Source: Niabella sp. (GTDB taxonomy: Bacteria; Bacteroidota; Bacteroidia; Chitinophagales; Chitinophagaceae). From it: a DNA stretch of 64,000 nucleotides. Positions 33,724 to 42,227 of the stretch are shown in pieces. Where the stretch lies: NCBI GenBank assembly GCA_017744715.1, contig JAGIAT010000007.1, positions 242,157 through 306,156 of the forward strand, in the 5' to 3' direction. The number at the start of each line of letters is the position of its first letter. Within the stretch, counting starts at the first letter, position 1. A model generated the notes under the pieces. It was not told where the DNA came from, did not search any database, and saw nothing but the letters and a program-made list of their open reading frames with translations. The position numbers were made by a program, and so were the translations under genes.

Positions 33724-35082
33724 TTAATACTTAAACACTTTTCCTCCCGCCATTACTTCCTGTGTTTGTTCATTAAACGTGGCTTTCATGCCGGTACGGG
33801 CGGCGGCTGTGGCCATAATATTGGCAATCGAATGCATATAGCCTGCTTCTGCCGGTGCATTGGTTTGTTTACGGCTGCGCACACATTCCATCCAGTTGAG
33901 CATATGGCTGCTGGTGAGCGGATCGGCACCGGTGTTGGCGGAGGTTTCTACCTTTTCTGCTTTATCCGTTAACGAAAATTCCGGCAGCAGGTTGGGCTGC
34001 ATGCCCATCGGTTTGGCAAATTTTTCTTCCAGTCCGCCGTTGGGTGAAACCTTATTAGTGATCAGGTTCAGCTCACCGCCGTTGGAGTAATAAACCTCAG
34101 CGGGCCGCTCATCGCCATTTGTCATGCGGCTCATAAACACCACCTGGAATCCTTTTGAGGCATCGTTTTCCGGGCCATAGTCAAATACGGCCGTAGTGGT
34201 ATCCCAGTTCCGGCGCCCGTCTTTCCACTGGTAAATGCCGCCGTTGGCCGTTACGCTGCGGGGATGTTTCAGTCCGCTGAACCAGTGCACCGTATCTATC
34301 TGGTGGCTCATCCACTGGCCGAATGCCCCGGACGAATAAGGCCAAAACAGGCGGTATTCCAGGTATTTGCGCGGATCCCAGTCTTCATAAGGCCGGTTCA
34401 TCAGGAACCGTTTCCAGTCCGTATCTTCTTTTTTTAATTTGGCCACCAGTTCCGGCCGGCGCCAGCGCCCGGGCTGGTTCACATTCCAGGTAAGCTCCAC
34501 CATATTGATGTCGCCGAATTTCCCGGATTTGATAAATTCGTCGGCTGCTTTATAATTGGCACCGCTGCGGCGCTGGGAGCCGATCTGGATGATCTGTTTG
34601 GACGCTTTAATCGCTTTTAAGGCAGCGCGGGCATCATCCATTGTTTCGGCAAAGGGTTTTTCCACATACGCGTCGCATTTGGCGCTTACTGCTTCAATGG
34701 CGCAAAGGGCATGTTGAAAATCGGCGGTGCTGATGATCACCGCATCCACGTCTTTGGAGGAATAAAGCTCCTCATTATTACGGAACCCTTTTACCGGGTG
34801 CCCCAGCTTTTCTGATAGAAAGGCCGTACCCTGGTCACGCCGGTAATTCCACAGATCGGATACCCCGGTAATATCGAAGTTGAGTTTTTTATAATGATTC
34901 AGAAACGATGGAAAGAGGGAGCTGCGAAACCGGTCGGAGAACCCTACAATACCCACGCGCACCCGGTCGTTGGCACCCAGGATATTTCCATAGCTTTTTG
35001 CAGACAAACCCATGGAGGCCAGGTAGGTACCGGTGGTGGCCAGGGCGGCTTGCTGAATAAATTTTCTTCTTGATTGAGACAT
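33724..35082 (-). CDS. Gfo/Idh/MocA-family oxidoreductase with Tat signal
   Basis: 452 residues from ATG 35082. The N-terminus has a twin-arginine signal (SRRKFIQQAALATTG), so it is probably exported folded with its NAD(P) cofactor. Rossmann domain about 40-165 (VRVGIVGFSDRF, AVIISTADFQHAL, CDAYVEKPFAETMDDA with the EKP motif), then the GFO/IDH C-terminal sheet (YSSGAFGQWMSHQIDTVHW). Periplasmic members act on sugars or glycosides in Bacteroidota. An upstream ATG adds 12 residues before the Tat motif and is not preferred. No partner gene is adjacent. Confidence 0.9.
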   Translation of the reverse strand: MSQSRRKFIQQAALATTGTYLASMGLSAKSYGNILGANDRVRVGIVGFSDRFRSSLFPSFLNHYKKLNFDITGVSDLWNYRRDQGTAFLSEKLGHPVKGFRNNEELYSSKDVDAVIISTADFQHALCAIEAVSAKCDAYVEKPFAETMDDARAALKAIKASKQIIQIGSQRRSGANYKAADEFIKSGKFGDINMVELTWNVNQPGRWRRPELVAKLKKEDTDWKRFLMNRPYEDWDPRKYLEYRLFWPYSSGAFGQWMSHQIDTVHWFSGLKHPRSVTANGGIYQWKDGRRNWDTTTAVFDYGPENDASKGFQVVFMSRMTNGDERPAEVYYSNGGELNLITNKVSPNGGLEEKFAKPMGMQPNLLPEFSLTDKAEKVETSANTGADPLTSSHMLNWMECVRSRKQTNAPAEAGYMHSIANIMATAAARTGMKATFNEQTQEVMAGGKVFKY

Positions 35083-35130
35083 ATGGCTTCGTTTTAATGG
35101 CTGATCAAAATGATACACAGGAATCCTGCA

Positions 35131-35144
35131 GGCTAAATTTAGCC
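35131..35144. promoter_or_regulatory. Perfect 14-base palindrome upstream of the Gfo/Idh gene
   Basis: GGCTAAATTTAGCC lies 49 bases before the oxidoreductase start and contains TAAATTTA, a near match to the -7 motif. Possible operator; only symmetry supports this. Confidence 0.3.
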
Positions 35145-35209
35145 AACAAAGCGGAATAATCGCTTTTAAAAAATGGTTATTTTGCTATAACGTTTTCGGG
35201 AAGGCAATT

Positions 35210-35654
35210 TTGTTTCAGGCTCCGGGTTTAACGTTTCAGGTTGGCGCACATTCCGGTTCGGTTTTTTTGGGGTAAGGAGGGGAATGTAGTTAGTGAGAAG
35301 TTGTTAGTAAGAAGTTGTTGTTAGTGAGAAGTTTTTAGTGAGAAGTCGGGGATCCGTTTTTAGTGGTGGATCATCACCCTTCAGTTTTAGTACGCACAAT
35401 ATCCCTTCGTTCCTCTGGTCTTTCTGTCCCCCAAACCTTTAGCTATCAGTTTTCAGTTTTTAGTTATCAGTTGTTCATCAGGTATGAAACCGGATCTAAC
35501 TTGAAACATTAAACCTTCAACCTTAAACAAATACAAGTTATCAGCCTTTAGCGATCAGTTTTCAGTTGGTGTTGCCTCATGATCGATGCTACCATATCAA
35601 ACGGAGCTAACCCGCCACGGCGGGCACGCCTGAAACGTTGAACCTGGAACAAAC
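35210..35654. repeat. Intergenic repeats: TTAGTGAGAAGT microrepeat, linkers and a degenerate C1 core
   Basis: Linker GTTTCAGG..GGGTTTAACGTTTCAGG at 35211-35241; four imperfect copies of TTAGTGAGAAGTTGT between 35290 and 35347; ACCTTTAGCTATCAGTTTTC linker near 35440; GTATGAAACCGGATCTAACTTG core near 35480; GGTGTTGCCTCATGATCGAT (degenerate C1) near 35568; ends against zapA. I looked for a 6S RNA here, a frequent neighbour of zapA, and saw none. Confidence 0.65.
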
Positions 35655-35957
35655 CTAACTCCCTAACTCGCTGTCGAGGATAGCTTCCAGCTGGTCCAGC
35701 TTTTCCATAATGCTGCCGGAGTCCATCGATGAGGCGGCTTCAGCCTTAAATTCGGTGGCAAACCAGATCAGCACCATCGATACGTAATCCTGCATGTCCT
35801 TACCCGGAAATGTTTTCTTAAACTCCATCACTTTGTCGTTGATGATCTTAATGGAGTGGCGCACGGTTTCTTCATCGGCCGGCTCTACCTTGATGCGGAA
35901 ATGCCGGTCGGCGATCATAATATTGGCGGGGATCAGATTTTCTTCCTGTGACATCAT
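35655..35957 (-). CDS. zapA: Cell division protein ZapA
   Basis: 100 residues. Beta-hairpin N-terminus (NIMIADRHFRIKVEPADEE) and a long C-terminal helix ending in SIMEKLDQLEAILDSEL; standard ZapA size. Binds and bundles FtsZ filaments. Third gene of the pheT operon, 12 bases after a coiled-coil gene. The second methionine is an equally good start. Confidence 0.88.
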   Translation of the reverse strand: MMSQEENLIPANIMIADRHFRIKVEPADEETVRHSIKIINDKVMEFKKTFPGKDMQDYVSMVLIWFATEFKAEAASSMDSGSIMEKLDQLEAILDSELGS

Positions 35958-35969
35958 TTTACATTTAGG

Positions 35970-36260
35970 TTAAACGCTTAGCAATGCAATACACCGGTCT
36001 ATTTCGCGGAGATAGCCGTTGATCCTTTTTTCAAAAGCCTTTCGCTCTTCCGTGTTCATAGGGGTGTTGCCATACCGGGCAATGTCCAGCTGCTGCTGCG
36101 CGGTTTCCATATTGGCCACTGCCGTAGCTGCGGCGGCCCGGGTTTCTTCCAGCTCCTGCTTCAGGGCGCTATTTTCTTTTTCAATAGCGGCGTTCTTCCG
36201 GCTTAGCTGGATCAGTTTTTCCTGTATCTGCTTTATTTTTTCTTCGATTGCCTGACTCAT
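35970..36260 (-). CDS. Coiled-coil protein between pheT and zapA (ZapB-like position)
   Basis: 96 residues, almost wholly helical with heptads (QAIEEKIKQIQEKLIQLSRK, NSALKQELEETRAAAATAV) and a short C-terminal segment EERKAFEKRINGYLREIDR. In many Bacteroidota a protein of this kind sits between pheT and zapA. A ZapA-partner role, similar to ZapB, is inferred from position and coiled coil; there is no direct evidence. Confidence 0.8.
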   Translation of the reverse strand: MSQAIEEKIKQIQEKLIQLSRKNAAIEKENSALKQELEETRAAAATAVANMETAQQQLDIARYGNTPMNTEERKAFEKRINGYLREIDRCIALLSV

Positions 36261-36285
36261 CAGTAAACAATTTCATGTGAACGGA

Positions 36286-38727
36286 TCATTTCCGGATCTC
36301 TACCTGCAAATCTCTTTCCAAACTTTGCATGATCTTTTTCATCCAGCCGTCAATTTCTGTATCGGTTAATGTTTTTTCATCATCTAAGAAGGTAAAGTTG
36401 ATCGCCAGCGACTTTTTACCGGCTCCCAGTTTATCACTAACAAAAACGTCAAAAAGCTGCACAGATTGCAATTTCTTAAGATTTAATTTTTGAATGGCTG
36501 TCTCAACAGACCGGTAGGGCAATTCCTGCGGAACGATCATGGCAATATCCCGCTGCACGGCGGGAAAACGGGGGATGGGGGCAAACTGGGTCTTGTGTTT
36601 GAGTGCTGCCTTCAAAATAGCCGTCCAGTTCAGGTCTGCATAAAACACGGGTTGTTTGATATCGAACCGCGTCAGCAGGTTTTTATGAACCGTTCCCAGC
36701 TTAGCCAAACTTACAGTCCCCGATTTTAATTCCAGTCCATACTGGAAATTGGTCTCCTTTAATTCGTCATACTGAAAACCGGTAAGCCCGCACAGCGCAA
36801 GTCCTTTCTCTACAATGCCCTTCAAGGCAAAAAAATCATATTTAATGCCGGGTTGCTTCCAGCCAGCCGTCTGCAGGTTGCCTGTTAAATAAATACATAA
36901 GTGTTCCGGCTCTTCAAATTTTCCTTTTTTACTGATACTGTATGTTTTACCAAACTCAAATAATTTTAAATTTTCGTTTTTCCGGTTCAGGTTCCGCACT
37001 ACAATTTCGAGGCCCGTTTCCAGCATGTCCGGGCGCATAATATTTAATTCGGCACTCAGGCTGTTTTTCATTTTTACCACCGTGCTGAGCTCCTGCTCGG
37101 TATAATAGGCCTTATTGGTAATGGAATTGGTTAGGATCTCGTGGTGACCCGAACCTACTAAAAAAGATACTATCTTTTCTTTTATTGCCTCACTTTCAAT
37201 AGTTTCATCCATTGAAGGCGTTATTTTTATAGAGGTTGGGATCTCTACATTGTCTAACCCGTCAATCCGCAGGATCTCTTCCACCACATCTGCCGGCAGC
37301 TGGATATCCGGTTTGTGATAGGGAACCGAAATCAGCAGTGAATCAATGGTGTCTTTTTCCACTTCAAATCCCAGGGATTGCAGGATCGATTTTACGGCAT
37401 CCTGATGATAATTTTTGCCGCTGAGCTTTTTAAGATAATGATACTTCAGCGCAATTTCTTTCCGGGGCTGCGGCTCCGGGTAGAGATCATAGATATCGGA
37501 GCTGAGCGTACCCCCGCAGATTTCAAGGATGAGCGCGGCCGCGCGCTTCAGAACGGTTACAGTGGCGGAAATATCGGTCCCTTTTTCAAAACGGGTGGCG
37601 GCATCGGTTCTTAATCCATGCCGGAAGGAGGTTTTACGGATGGTTACCGGGTCAAAGCAGGCGCTTTCGAGGAAGATGCGGGTGGTTTGATCGGTTACCC
37701 CGCTTTCCAGTCCGCCAAACACCCCGCCAATACACATACCACCTTCGGCGTCGCAGATCATCAGGTCTTCGGCGCTCAGCTTGCGTTCTTTTTCATCCAG
37801 CGTGGTAAAGGGTGTTCCTTCCGGAAGGTTTTTGACGATCACCTGGTTGCCCCGGATCCTGTCGGCATCAAAGGCATGCAGGGGCTGACCTGTTTCATGT
37901 TGAATGAAATTGGTGATATCCACGATATTGTTTATAGGTCTCAATCCAATAGCCTTAAGGAAGTGCTGCAGCCATTTAGGTGATGCTGCTACTTTAATGT
38001 TGTCGATACAGATGCCGCTGTACCGGGGACAGGCGGTTTTGTTTTCAACCGTAACCTTCAGCGGGTTCTTGCCCTTGGGTGCTTTGAAGCTGTTGGTTTC
38101 CGGAAGCTTTGGCCGTACTGCTTTTTTATCGTGGTGGGCGAGGTAGGCGCAAACATCCCTTGCCACGCCCCAGTGGCTCATGGCATCCATGCGGTTGGGC
38201 GTAAGGCCGATCTCGAAAATGGTATCGGAATAACTTTGAAAATATTCGGATGCAGGCGTTCCCGGTTTTACATCCGCCGGCAATACCAGGATGCCGTCAT
38301 GGGAGTCGCCCAGCCCGATTTCGTCTTCCGCGCAGATCATTCCCTGGCTTTCTTCGCCACGGATCTTGGCCAGCTTCATCGTAACGGGGGCATTATTCAG
38401 GGGGTAGATGGTAGTACCTGCCGGAGCCACGATCACTTTCTGACCAGCCGCCACATTGGGAGCGCCGCATACAATATGCAGCGGCGCCGTTGCCCCGATA
38501 TTCACTTTTGTGAGTTTTAATTTGTCGGCATTCGGATGCGGCTGGGTTTCCAGCACTTCGCCTACCACCAGGCCTTTCAAACCGCCTTTTAGCTCTTCGT
38601 ACTCATGAATGGCTTCTACTTCCAGTCCGATGGAAGTTAAAATCTGGCTGAGCCGTTCCACACTTACCGGTTGGCCTCCCTGGCTTACAGGAAGGTATTC
38701 ATTCAGCCATTTGTAGGATATGATCAT
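36286..38727 (-). CDS. pheT: Phenylalanine-tRNA ligase beta subunit
   Basis: 813 residues, full bacterial plan: EMAP/OB-type tRNA-binding domain about 40-155 (GLVVGEVLETQPHPNADKLK, HIVCGAPNV), B1/B3/B4 domains with RYSGICIDNIKV, B5 domain with FRHGLRTDAATRFEKG, and C-terminal ferredoxin-like anticodon-binding domain (FPAVQRDIAMIVP, AINFTFLDDEKTLTD). Works with PheS, not in the window. First gene of a pheT-coiled coil-zapA operon. Confidence 0.96.
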   Translation of the reverse strand: MIISYKWLNEYLPVSQGGQPVSVERLSQILTSIGLEVEAIHEYEELKGGLKGLVVGEVLETQPHPNADKLKLTKVNIGATAPLHIVCGAPNVAAGQKVIVAPAGTTIYPLNNAPVTMKLAKIRGEESQGMICAEDEIGLGDSHDGILVLPADVKPGTPASEYFQSYSDTIFEIGLTPNRMDAMSHWGVARDVCAYLAHHDKKAVRPKLPETNSFKAPKGKNPLKVTVENKTACPRYSGICIDNIKVAASPKWLQHFLKAIGLRPINNIVDITNFIQHETGQPLHAFDADRIRGNQVIVKNLPEGTPFTTLDEKERKLSAEDLMICDAEGGMCIGGVFGGLESGVTDQTTRIFLESACFDPVTIRKTSFRHGLRTDAATRFEKGTDISATVTVLKRAAALILEICGGTLSSDIYDLYPEPQPRKEIALKYHYLKKLSGKNYHQDAVKSILQSLGFEVEKDTIDSLLISVPYHKPDIQLPADVVEEILRIDGLDNVEIPTSIKITPSMDETIESEAIKEKIVSFLVGSGHHEILTNSITNKAYYTEQELSTVVKMKNSLSAELNIMRPDMLETGLEIVVRNLNRKNENLKLFEFGKTYSISKKGKFEEPEHLCIYLTGNLQTAGWKQPGIKYDFFALKGIVEKGLALCGLTGFQYDELKETNFQYGLELKSGTVSLAKLGTVHKNLLTRFDIKQPVFYADLNWTAILKAALKHKTQFAPIPRFPAVQRDIAMIVPQELPYRSVETAIQKLNLKKLQSVQLFDVFVSDKLGAGKKSLAINFTFLDDEKTLTDTEIDGWMKKIMQSLERDLQVEIRK

Positions 38728-38860
38728 CTGCGCTTAAATATTTGTAAAATTGGACTGCGAATATACAATTTAGCCTGCAGCAATCTGCATAAGGTGGGAT
38801 AAATAAGCCGCGTAATATTTAAATGGAGTGCTAATTTCGCGGGTATTGAACCATTGCATT

Positions 38861-39379
38861 ATGATAAAAAATATCGTTCTTTTGGCGTTGCTTATGGCCA
38901 AACTGACTGCTGCCGGCGCCCAGGATGAGGGGGTGTGGAAAACCCCGAAAGGAACACAGGTGCCTGATTTCGGTTTTGCTCTTAAGAAGGGAGGCGATTC
39001 TGTAAGGATCAGCGACTATAAAGGCAGGGTGGTACTGATCAATTTTTTTGCTACCTGGTGCGGCCCCTGCCGGGCGGAGCTGCCAAGGGTGCAACAGGAA
39101 ATCTGGAATCAATATAAAAATAATCCCCGATTTGCATTGTTTGTGTTTGGACGGGAGGAAGGCTGGGATAAAATGAATGCTTTTGTACAGCAAACGAAAT
39201 TCAGTTTCCCGGTACTGGCCGATCCGGACCGGCGTGTTTTTTCGCTTTTTGCGGATAGCTTTATTCCCCGTAACCTGGTGCTGGATGAAACCGGCAAGAT
39301 CATTTACCGTTCGGTAGGCTATGATAAGAAGGAGTTTGAGGAGCTGTTAGCGCTTTTAAAGAAACACCTGGCAAAATAA
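38861..39379 (+). CDS. TlpA-like periplasmic thioredoxin-fold protein
   Basis: 172 residues from ATG 38861. Signal peptide about 1-20 (..KLTAAGAQ), thioredoxin fold with active site WCGPC (Cys67, Cys70) after VVLINFFAT, and cis-Pro region FIPRNLVLDETGKI. Likely a thiol reductant or redoxin for periplasmic proteins. A longer frame begins at 38828 but would hide the signal peptide. Monocistronic. Confidence 0.9.
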   Translation: MIKNIVLLALLMAKLTAAGAQDEGVWKTPKGTQVPDFGFALKKGGDSVRISDYKGRVVLINFFATWCGPCRAELPRVQQEIWNQYKNNPRFALFVFGREEGWDKMNAFVQQTKFSFPVLADPDRRVFSLFADSFIPRNLVLDETGKIIYRSVGYDKKEFEELLALLKKHLAK

Positions 39380-39401
39380 ATGCACCGGCCGGCAAAAAAA
39401 A

Positions 39402-39429
39402 GCCCCGCAGACCGGAAGGAGTGCGGGGC
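39402..39429 (-). terminator. Intrinsic terminator for the serpin gene
   Basis: GCCCCGCA/TGCGGGGC stem with a 12-base loop; on the minus strand it is followed by eight Ts. May also stop the convergent thioredoxin transcript. Confidence 0.85.
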
Positions 39430-39447
39430 GCGGATTTGGTGTATGCT

Positions 39448-40710
39448 CTATGGTATTGCTACGGGTTGATAAATGCTTCCCATAAACAGGATGCTTTTTG
39501 AAGTACTTTCACTGATGATGATCCCAAAGGGGCGGTTGCAGATAAATTGCGGATATAAAGGACCGCTGGTAGGTGCAACACCAATGTTCGTTACAGCGGC
39601 CGCTTCGGTGCCATCCTCATCCACAGCAACGAATGTATTTTGCTGGAACAGGCTTACAAAAGTGGGCACGTGGCTAAGCGCGCTGAAATTGGCGGCCCAG
39701 GGATTAAAGGCGTTCTTTATCCCCATGGCCTCCAATACAGGTATCAGTTTGAATGCCTGCTGTAGCTTAAACCGGGGGAGCCCGATATCCACCTTCGTCG
39801 GTTTGAAAGATTTCAGCAGCGCATTCCACTTTTGAGTGTCCATCTGGTTAAATAGGTTGGCAACGGCACTTGTTTTTGGCAAAAGGATGGTCATGGTAAA
39901 CTGTCCGTTGCCGTATGGTTTTTGAATGGATTGAAAATCATTGGTGCTGGCATAAAGCACGGTATCGGTCTGCCGCATCATGGCTGTCTGCATCCGGGAG
40001 CCGTCTTCTTTTACGAACGTGGCGCCTACGGTGGTCCGCTTATCAAACTTTGTCGTCCAGTCCCCCTTAAAATACAGGGCATTCAGCAGCAGCAGCACAA
40101 GCTTGGAATCCAGCTCCTCCAGCACGGTTGGTATCTTACCATTGGTATGGTCACTGGCCCATTTGTTAATCACCGGCAGGTCCGCTGGTTCAAAGGCCAG
40201 TCCTTTGGTTTCTGTTCTGTAATAGTCGCTCAGGGTTTTTAAAAAGCCGGCTTCAACAGGGAAGCCGTTTTTATAAAATACCGCGTTGGCCAGTTGAAGG
40301 GTTACGGCAGGGTCTGCTTTAGGCAGCTCTTCCAAAAGCGAGAGGCAATCTTTGTTCAGCGTGCTGTCCGAAAGGCCTTCAGCCTGCAATGCCTTCAGTA
40401 TTTCTTCCCTGGTCGTTCCGGAAGCGCCATTGGCCAGCATGCTCAATGCAATATGAAGGCTCAGCGGCGAAACGAAAATATTGGCGCCGGCAGGCTGCTG
40501 CTTTTGAAGCGCTTTATAAAAGGAGAAGGAGAACCCGGAAATAGACTGATGAACCGCCGCGGAGATCAGGGCCGGATTTTCATCTTCCGCTTTGGGCGCC
40601 GGAACGGGCTTTTCCTGATCATCGGGGATTTTTTCAAGCGGAGCCTTTGAACAGCTGCCCATCAGCAGTGCTGCGCATACGGCTACGTAAAACAATCGCC
40701 ATTGGTTCAT
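39448..40710 (-). CDS. Serpin lipoprotein (serine/cysteine protease inhibitor)
   Basis: 420 residues. Probable lipoprotein signal ending LLMGSC (Cys20), a spacer of about 30 residues rich in Pro/Glu/Lys, then the serpin fold: ANIFVSPLSLHIALSMLANG, LVLLLLNALYFKGDWT, FVAVDEDGTEAAAV and the closing NRPFGIIISE. The hinge EDGTEAAAVT (from residue 365) has the small residues needed for loop insertion, so it should be inhibitory. By register with alpha-1-antitrypsin P1 is near Thr381 in GVAPTSG. Target protease unknown; surface defence against elastase-like enzymes is a guess. Confidence 0.93.
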   Translation of the reverse strand: MNQWRLFYVAVCAALLMGSCSKAPLEKIPDDQEKPVPAPKAEDENPALISAAVHQSISGFSFSFYKALQKQQPAGANIFVSPLSLHIALSMLANGASGTTREEILKALQAEGLSDSTLNKDCLSLLEELPKADPAVTLQLANAVFYKNGFPVEAGFLKTLSDYYRTETKGLAFEPADLPVINKWASDHTNGKIPTVLEELDSKLVLLLLNALYFKGDWTTKFDKRTTVGATFVKEDGSRMQTAMMRQTDTVLYASTNDFQSIQKPYGNGQFTMTILLPKTSAVANLFNQMDTQKWNALLKSFKPTKVDIGLPRFKLQQAFKLIPVLEAMGIKNAFNPWAANFSALSHVPTFVSLFQQNTFVAVDEDGTEAAAVTNIGVAPTSGPLYPQFICNRPFGIIISESTSKSILFMGSIYQPVAIP

Positions 40711-40782
40711 GGTTTGTCTGGTTTAAATTAGTTACACCAGGCAAAGACGGGGAGAAAAGCCGTTTCGCAACAGCCGGAATGA

Positions 40783-41904
40783 TTAATTCCAGGTTTTTTT
40801 TTCTTTTTTTATAAGTGCGGGGGCAAACAGCAGGTAATAGAGCAGCATCCACAGGTCCATCACCAATACCCATTTCCCCAGGTCGGCCTCATTGAGCTTT
40901 TTCAGGCAGCGGCCAAAAATAACCTGCTGGATGATTGATTTTCCGGCCAGAACGCCCAAACCAATCCGCCAGTCGTACCAGATACAGCAGGCGGCAACCA
41001 GAAAATAAAATAAAAAATGACACAAGCTGTATAATCCTAACAGGATCTTATGTTTAGGTTTGTAATATTTAGAAGTGCTAAAATGCCTTGTTTTCTGGTA
41101 GCGCCATTCTTTCCAGGTTCTTTTCGGGCTGCTGAGCGTATGCGCGGCGGCATCGATCACAATCGCCGTATTTTTCCCCGTGGCTACTTTATTAATAAAA
41201 AGATCATCGTCGCCCCCGGGCAGGTGATTCACGTCGGAGAAGCCCTTATTTTTCAGGAACAGGTTTTTTTTATAGCTCAAATTCCGGCCCACGCCCATAT
41301 AGGGATGACCGGCCAGGGCATATGATAAATATTGAAGGGCGCTGTGAAAGGTTTCATAGCGGATGACTTTATTTAAAAAGCCCGGATGTTTATGATAGGC
41401 GCCATAACCAAGTACGATGTCAATTCCATCCTCATAAGGTTCCTGCATTTTCTGCAGCCAGAATTCAGTGGCAGGTACACAATCGGCATCCGTTAATAAA
41501 AGAATTTCATGAGCGGCTTCACGGATGCCCATCGACAGCGGGTATTTTTTACCGGGGATATGCTGTGCTTTTTGCCGCAGGTTTAAAATGGTAAGTCCGC
41601 CGTACTGCGCATTCAGCTCCTGTAATATATATTGACTGTCGTCAACCGAATTATCGTTTACCACCAGGATCTGGTGACTGGAAGGATAATCCTGGAACAG
41701 CAGGCCCGGAATATTACGGGCAAAATTCCGCGCCTCGTCCTTGCCGCATACGATAATACTTACCGGATGCTGCTGCATGCTGGTTTTCGTTTTCGGCTTA
41801 AAAAACACGAGCCGTGCAAAAAAATAAAAATAATAGAAGAGAAGAACAGCTGTAACAAGCAGTAATGCAATAAACAGAATATATCCAGGGGTTAGGTCCG
41901 GCAT
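40783..41904 (-). CDS. Membrane-anchored family 2 glycosyltransferase
   Basis: 373 residues. One N-terminal membrane helix (ILFIALLLVTAVLLFYYFYFF), a GT-A domain with SIIVCGKDEARN, LLLTDADC (DxD-like) and LPGGDDDLF, KTRHFSTSKYY, and two or three C-terminal membrane helices. Resembles processive or polytopic GT2 enzymes of cell-envelope polysaccharides or glycolipids. Acceptor unknown. An exact -7 motif ends only 4 bases before its ATG. Confidence 0.88.
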   Translation of the reverse strand: MPDLTPGYILFIALLLVTAVLLFYYFYFFARLVFFKPKTKTSMQQHPVSIIVCGKDEARNFARNIPGLLFQDYPSSHQILVVNDNSVDDSQYILQELNAQYGGLTILNLRQKAQHIPGKKYPLSMGIREAAHEILLLTDADCVPATEFWLQKMQEPYEDGIDIVLGYGAYHKHPGFLNKVIRYETFHSALQYLSYALAGHPYMGVGRNLSYKKNLFLKNKGFSDVNHLPGGDDDLFINKVATGKNTAIVIDAAAHTLSSPKRTWKEWRYQKTRHFSTSKYYKPKHKILLGLYSLCHFLFYFLVAACCIWYDWRIGLGVLAGKSIIQQVIFGRCLKKLNEADLGKWVLVMDLWMLLYYLLFAPALIKKEKKTWN

Positions 41905-41908
41905 GCCG

Positions 41909-41916
41909 CAAATATA
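41909..41916 (-). promoter_or_regulatory. Candidate -7 element abutting the GT2 start
   Basis: Minus-strand TATATTTG (exact TAnnTTTG), then CGGC, then ATG. Transcription would start about at the ATG: a leaderless candidate. Confidence 0.4.
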
Positions 41917-41934
41917 GGGCTCTAATTTTTAATT

Positions 41935-42200
41935 TGGGGACTGAGTTATCAGCTTTCAGTGGTCAGCGCTCAGCCATTAGCACTCAGCCATCAGTTATCA
42001 GATGGTGCGTTTGGAACAAGCAGATCATTATCCAATGTGGATCTTCTATAGACGTATGACATCGAACAGGAGAAGTTATGGCTAAAAGCTGGTAGCTGAT
42101 TGTCGATAGCAGAAAACGAACCGGCCGGCCCTTTGGACATACACCCGGGTCTTCATTTCCACATTTTCACATTTCCACATTTTCAAATTTTCAAATTCCC
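41935..42200. repeat. Intergenic repeats: linker, inverted C3 core, TTTCCACATTTTCAAATTTT module
   Basis: CTGAGTTATCAGCTTTCAG-type linker at 41940-42002; inverted C3 core (exact 20-base match to 3576-3595) at 42017-42036; and GGTCTTCATTTCCACATTTT followed by CACATTTCCACATTTTCAAA at 42149-42197, matched in reverse near 18005-18055. No gene in 41905-42227. Confidence 0.7.
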
Positions 42201-42209
42201 CCCATTACG

Positions 42210-42217
42210 TAAATTTG
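42210..42217 (+). promoter_or_regulatory. Candidate -7 element close to the tgt start
   Basis: TAAATTTG matches TAnnTTTG and ends 10 bases before the tgt ATG, so the transcript would have a leader of only a few bases. Confidence 0.35.
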
Positions 42218-42227
42218 CGGCCAATTT

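Noticed and set aside
35083..35654. 6S RNA next to zapA
   Set aside because: The region is explained by linker and core repeats; no long irregular hairpin with a central bubble was seen.
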